Source: Methanosarcinales archaeon (GTDB lineage Archaea > Halobacteriota > Methanosarcinia > Methanosarcinales > Methanocomedenaceae). Taken from it: a stretch of 13,590 bases of DNA. Both the position numbers and the translations under genes were made by a program. Numbering within the stretch: position 1 is the first letter of the stretch; each line of letters opens with the position of its first letter. The notes under the pieces were generated by a model that was given only the letters and a program-made list of their open reading frames with translations, had not been told where the DNA came from and ran no database searches. Positions 13,416 to 13,590 of this stretch are shown in pieces. Location: contig JAUWTY010000010.1 of the NCBI GenBank assembly GCA_030614485.1, positions 1 through 13,590 of the forward strand, written 5' to 3'.

Positions 13416-13590
13416 CGATACACTTGGCTCAAGAATCCAGAGAATTTAACAAAATATCAGAGTGAGGTGTTAGAAAGTTTGAAGAACATGAACTTGAACC
13501 TGTGCGAGCATACAACATACGACTTACTCTTCAAGAGTTCTGGAAGATTGAAGATCGTGAAACTGCAGAACTATTTCTCAAAAAATGGTA
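13416..13590 (+). pseudogene. ISL3-family transposase remnant, 5'-truncated and frameshifted (runs off window)
   Basis: One frame reads RYTWLKNPENLTKYQSEV and on to LKNMNLN by about 13495. A second frame then reads VRAYNIRLTLQEFWKIED, continuing RETAELFLKKW to the window end. Joined, they match my recollection of the ISL3-family transposase core, where RY-x-L-L-KNPENLT is followed by NL-x-T-x-RAY...EFWKIED...AELFLKKW. The change of frame fits loss of one base near 13495-13502. There is no N-terminal half (zinc-finger/HTH and first catalytic region) upstream, so the copy is also 5'-truncated. The part beyond 13590 cannot be seen. Confidence 0.62.

Overview
The window looks like chromosome from a euryarchaeon of the Methanosarcinales or their anaerobic methane-oxidising relatives. 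The evidence is an archaeal-type dihydroneopterin aldolase of methanopterin synthesis (MptD), surface proteins with a PGF-pre-PGF-type domain, an archaeal class A24 peptidase, a tRNA-Ile gene without encoded CCA, TATA-like promoter stretches, and GGAGG-type ribosome sites at some starts only. The genus cannot be fixed from this sequence.

Left part (1-4846, minus strand): three secreted or membrane surface-protein genes in one direction. In transcription order they are a small Ser/Thr/Ala-rich two-helix membrane protein, a 466-residue protein with two Ig-like halves, a Ser11 linker, a PGF-pre-PGF-like domain and a C-terminal membrane anchor, and a very large (940 codons seen, C-terminus outside the window) Asn-glycosylation-rich protein with PKD-like and FN3-like domains. 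The large protein has a Gly9 linker and the start of the same PGF-pre-PGF-like domain. The large gene has no complete reading frame inside the window because it runs off the left edge.

Centre-left (5020-6857, plus strand): a MacB/LolD-type ABC exporter pair, ATPase and FtsX-like permease, joined by a 4-base stop/start overlap. It is transcribed divergently from the surface genes.

Centre (6904-8204): a decayed segment. A C-terminal scrap resembling phenylacetate-CoA ligase abuts an IS630-family element with 19/21-matching terminal inverted repeats. The IS630 transposase frame is cut by an in-frame TAG exactly where a Trp is expected, followed by the usual family tail and a TGA.

Centre-right (8373-10921, plus strand): a tightly spaced run of four genes: mptD, an A24 preflagellin/prepilin-type peptidase, an unrecognised N-terminally anchored extracellular protein, and a UPF0016/GDT1-type cation transporter. 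Then come a LURP-one/Tubby-like protein (11179-11754), tRNA-Ile(GAT), a strong hairpin, and a radical SAM protein with a C-terminal cysteine cluster. The right edge holds a 5'-truncated, frameshifted ISL3-type transposase remnant.

I see no CRISPR array, rRNA or convincing defence system. The most interesting material is the surface-protein cluster with its swapped low-complexity linkers, the amber codon in the transposase, and the unrecognised protein coupled to the A24 peptidase.
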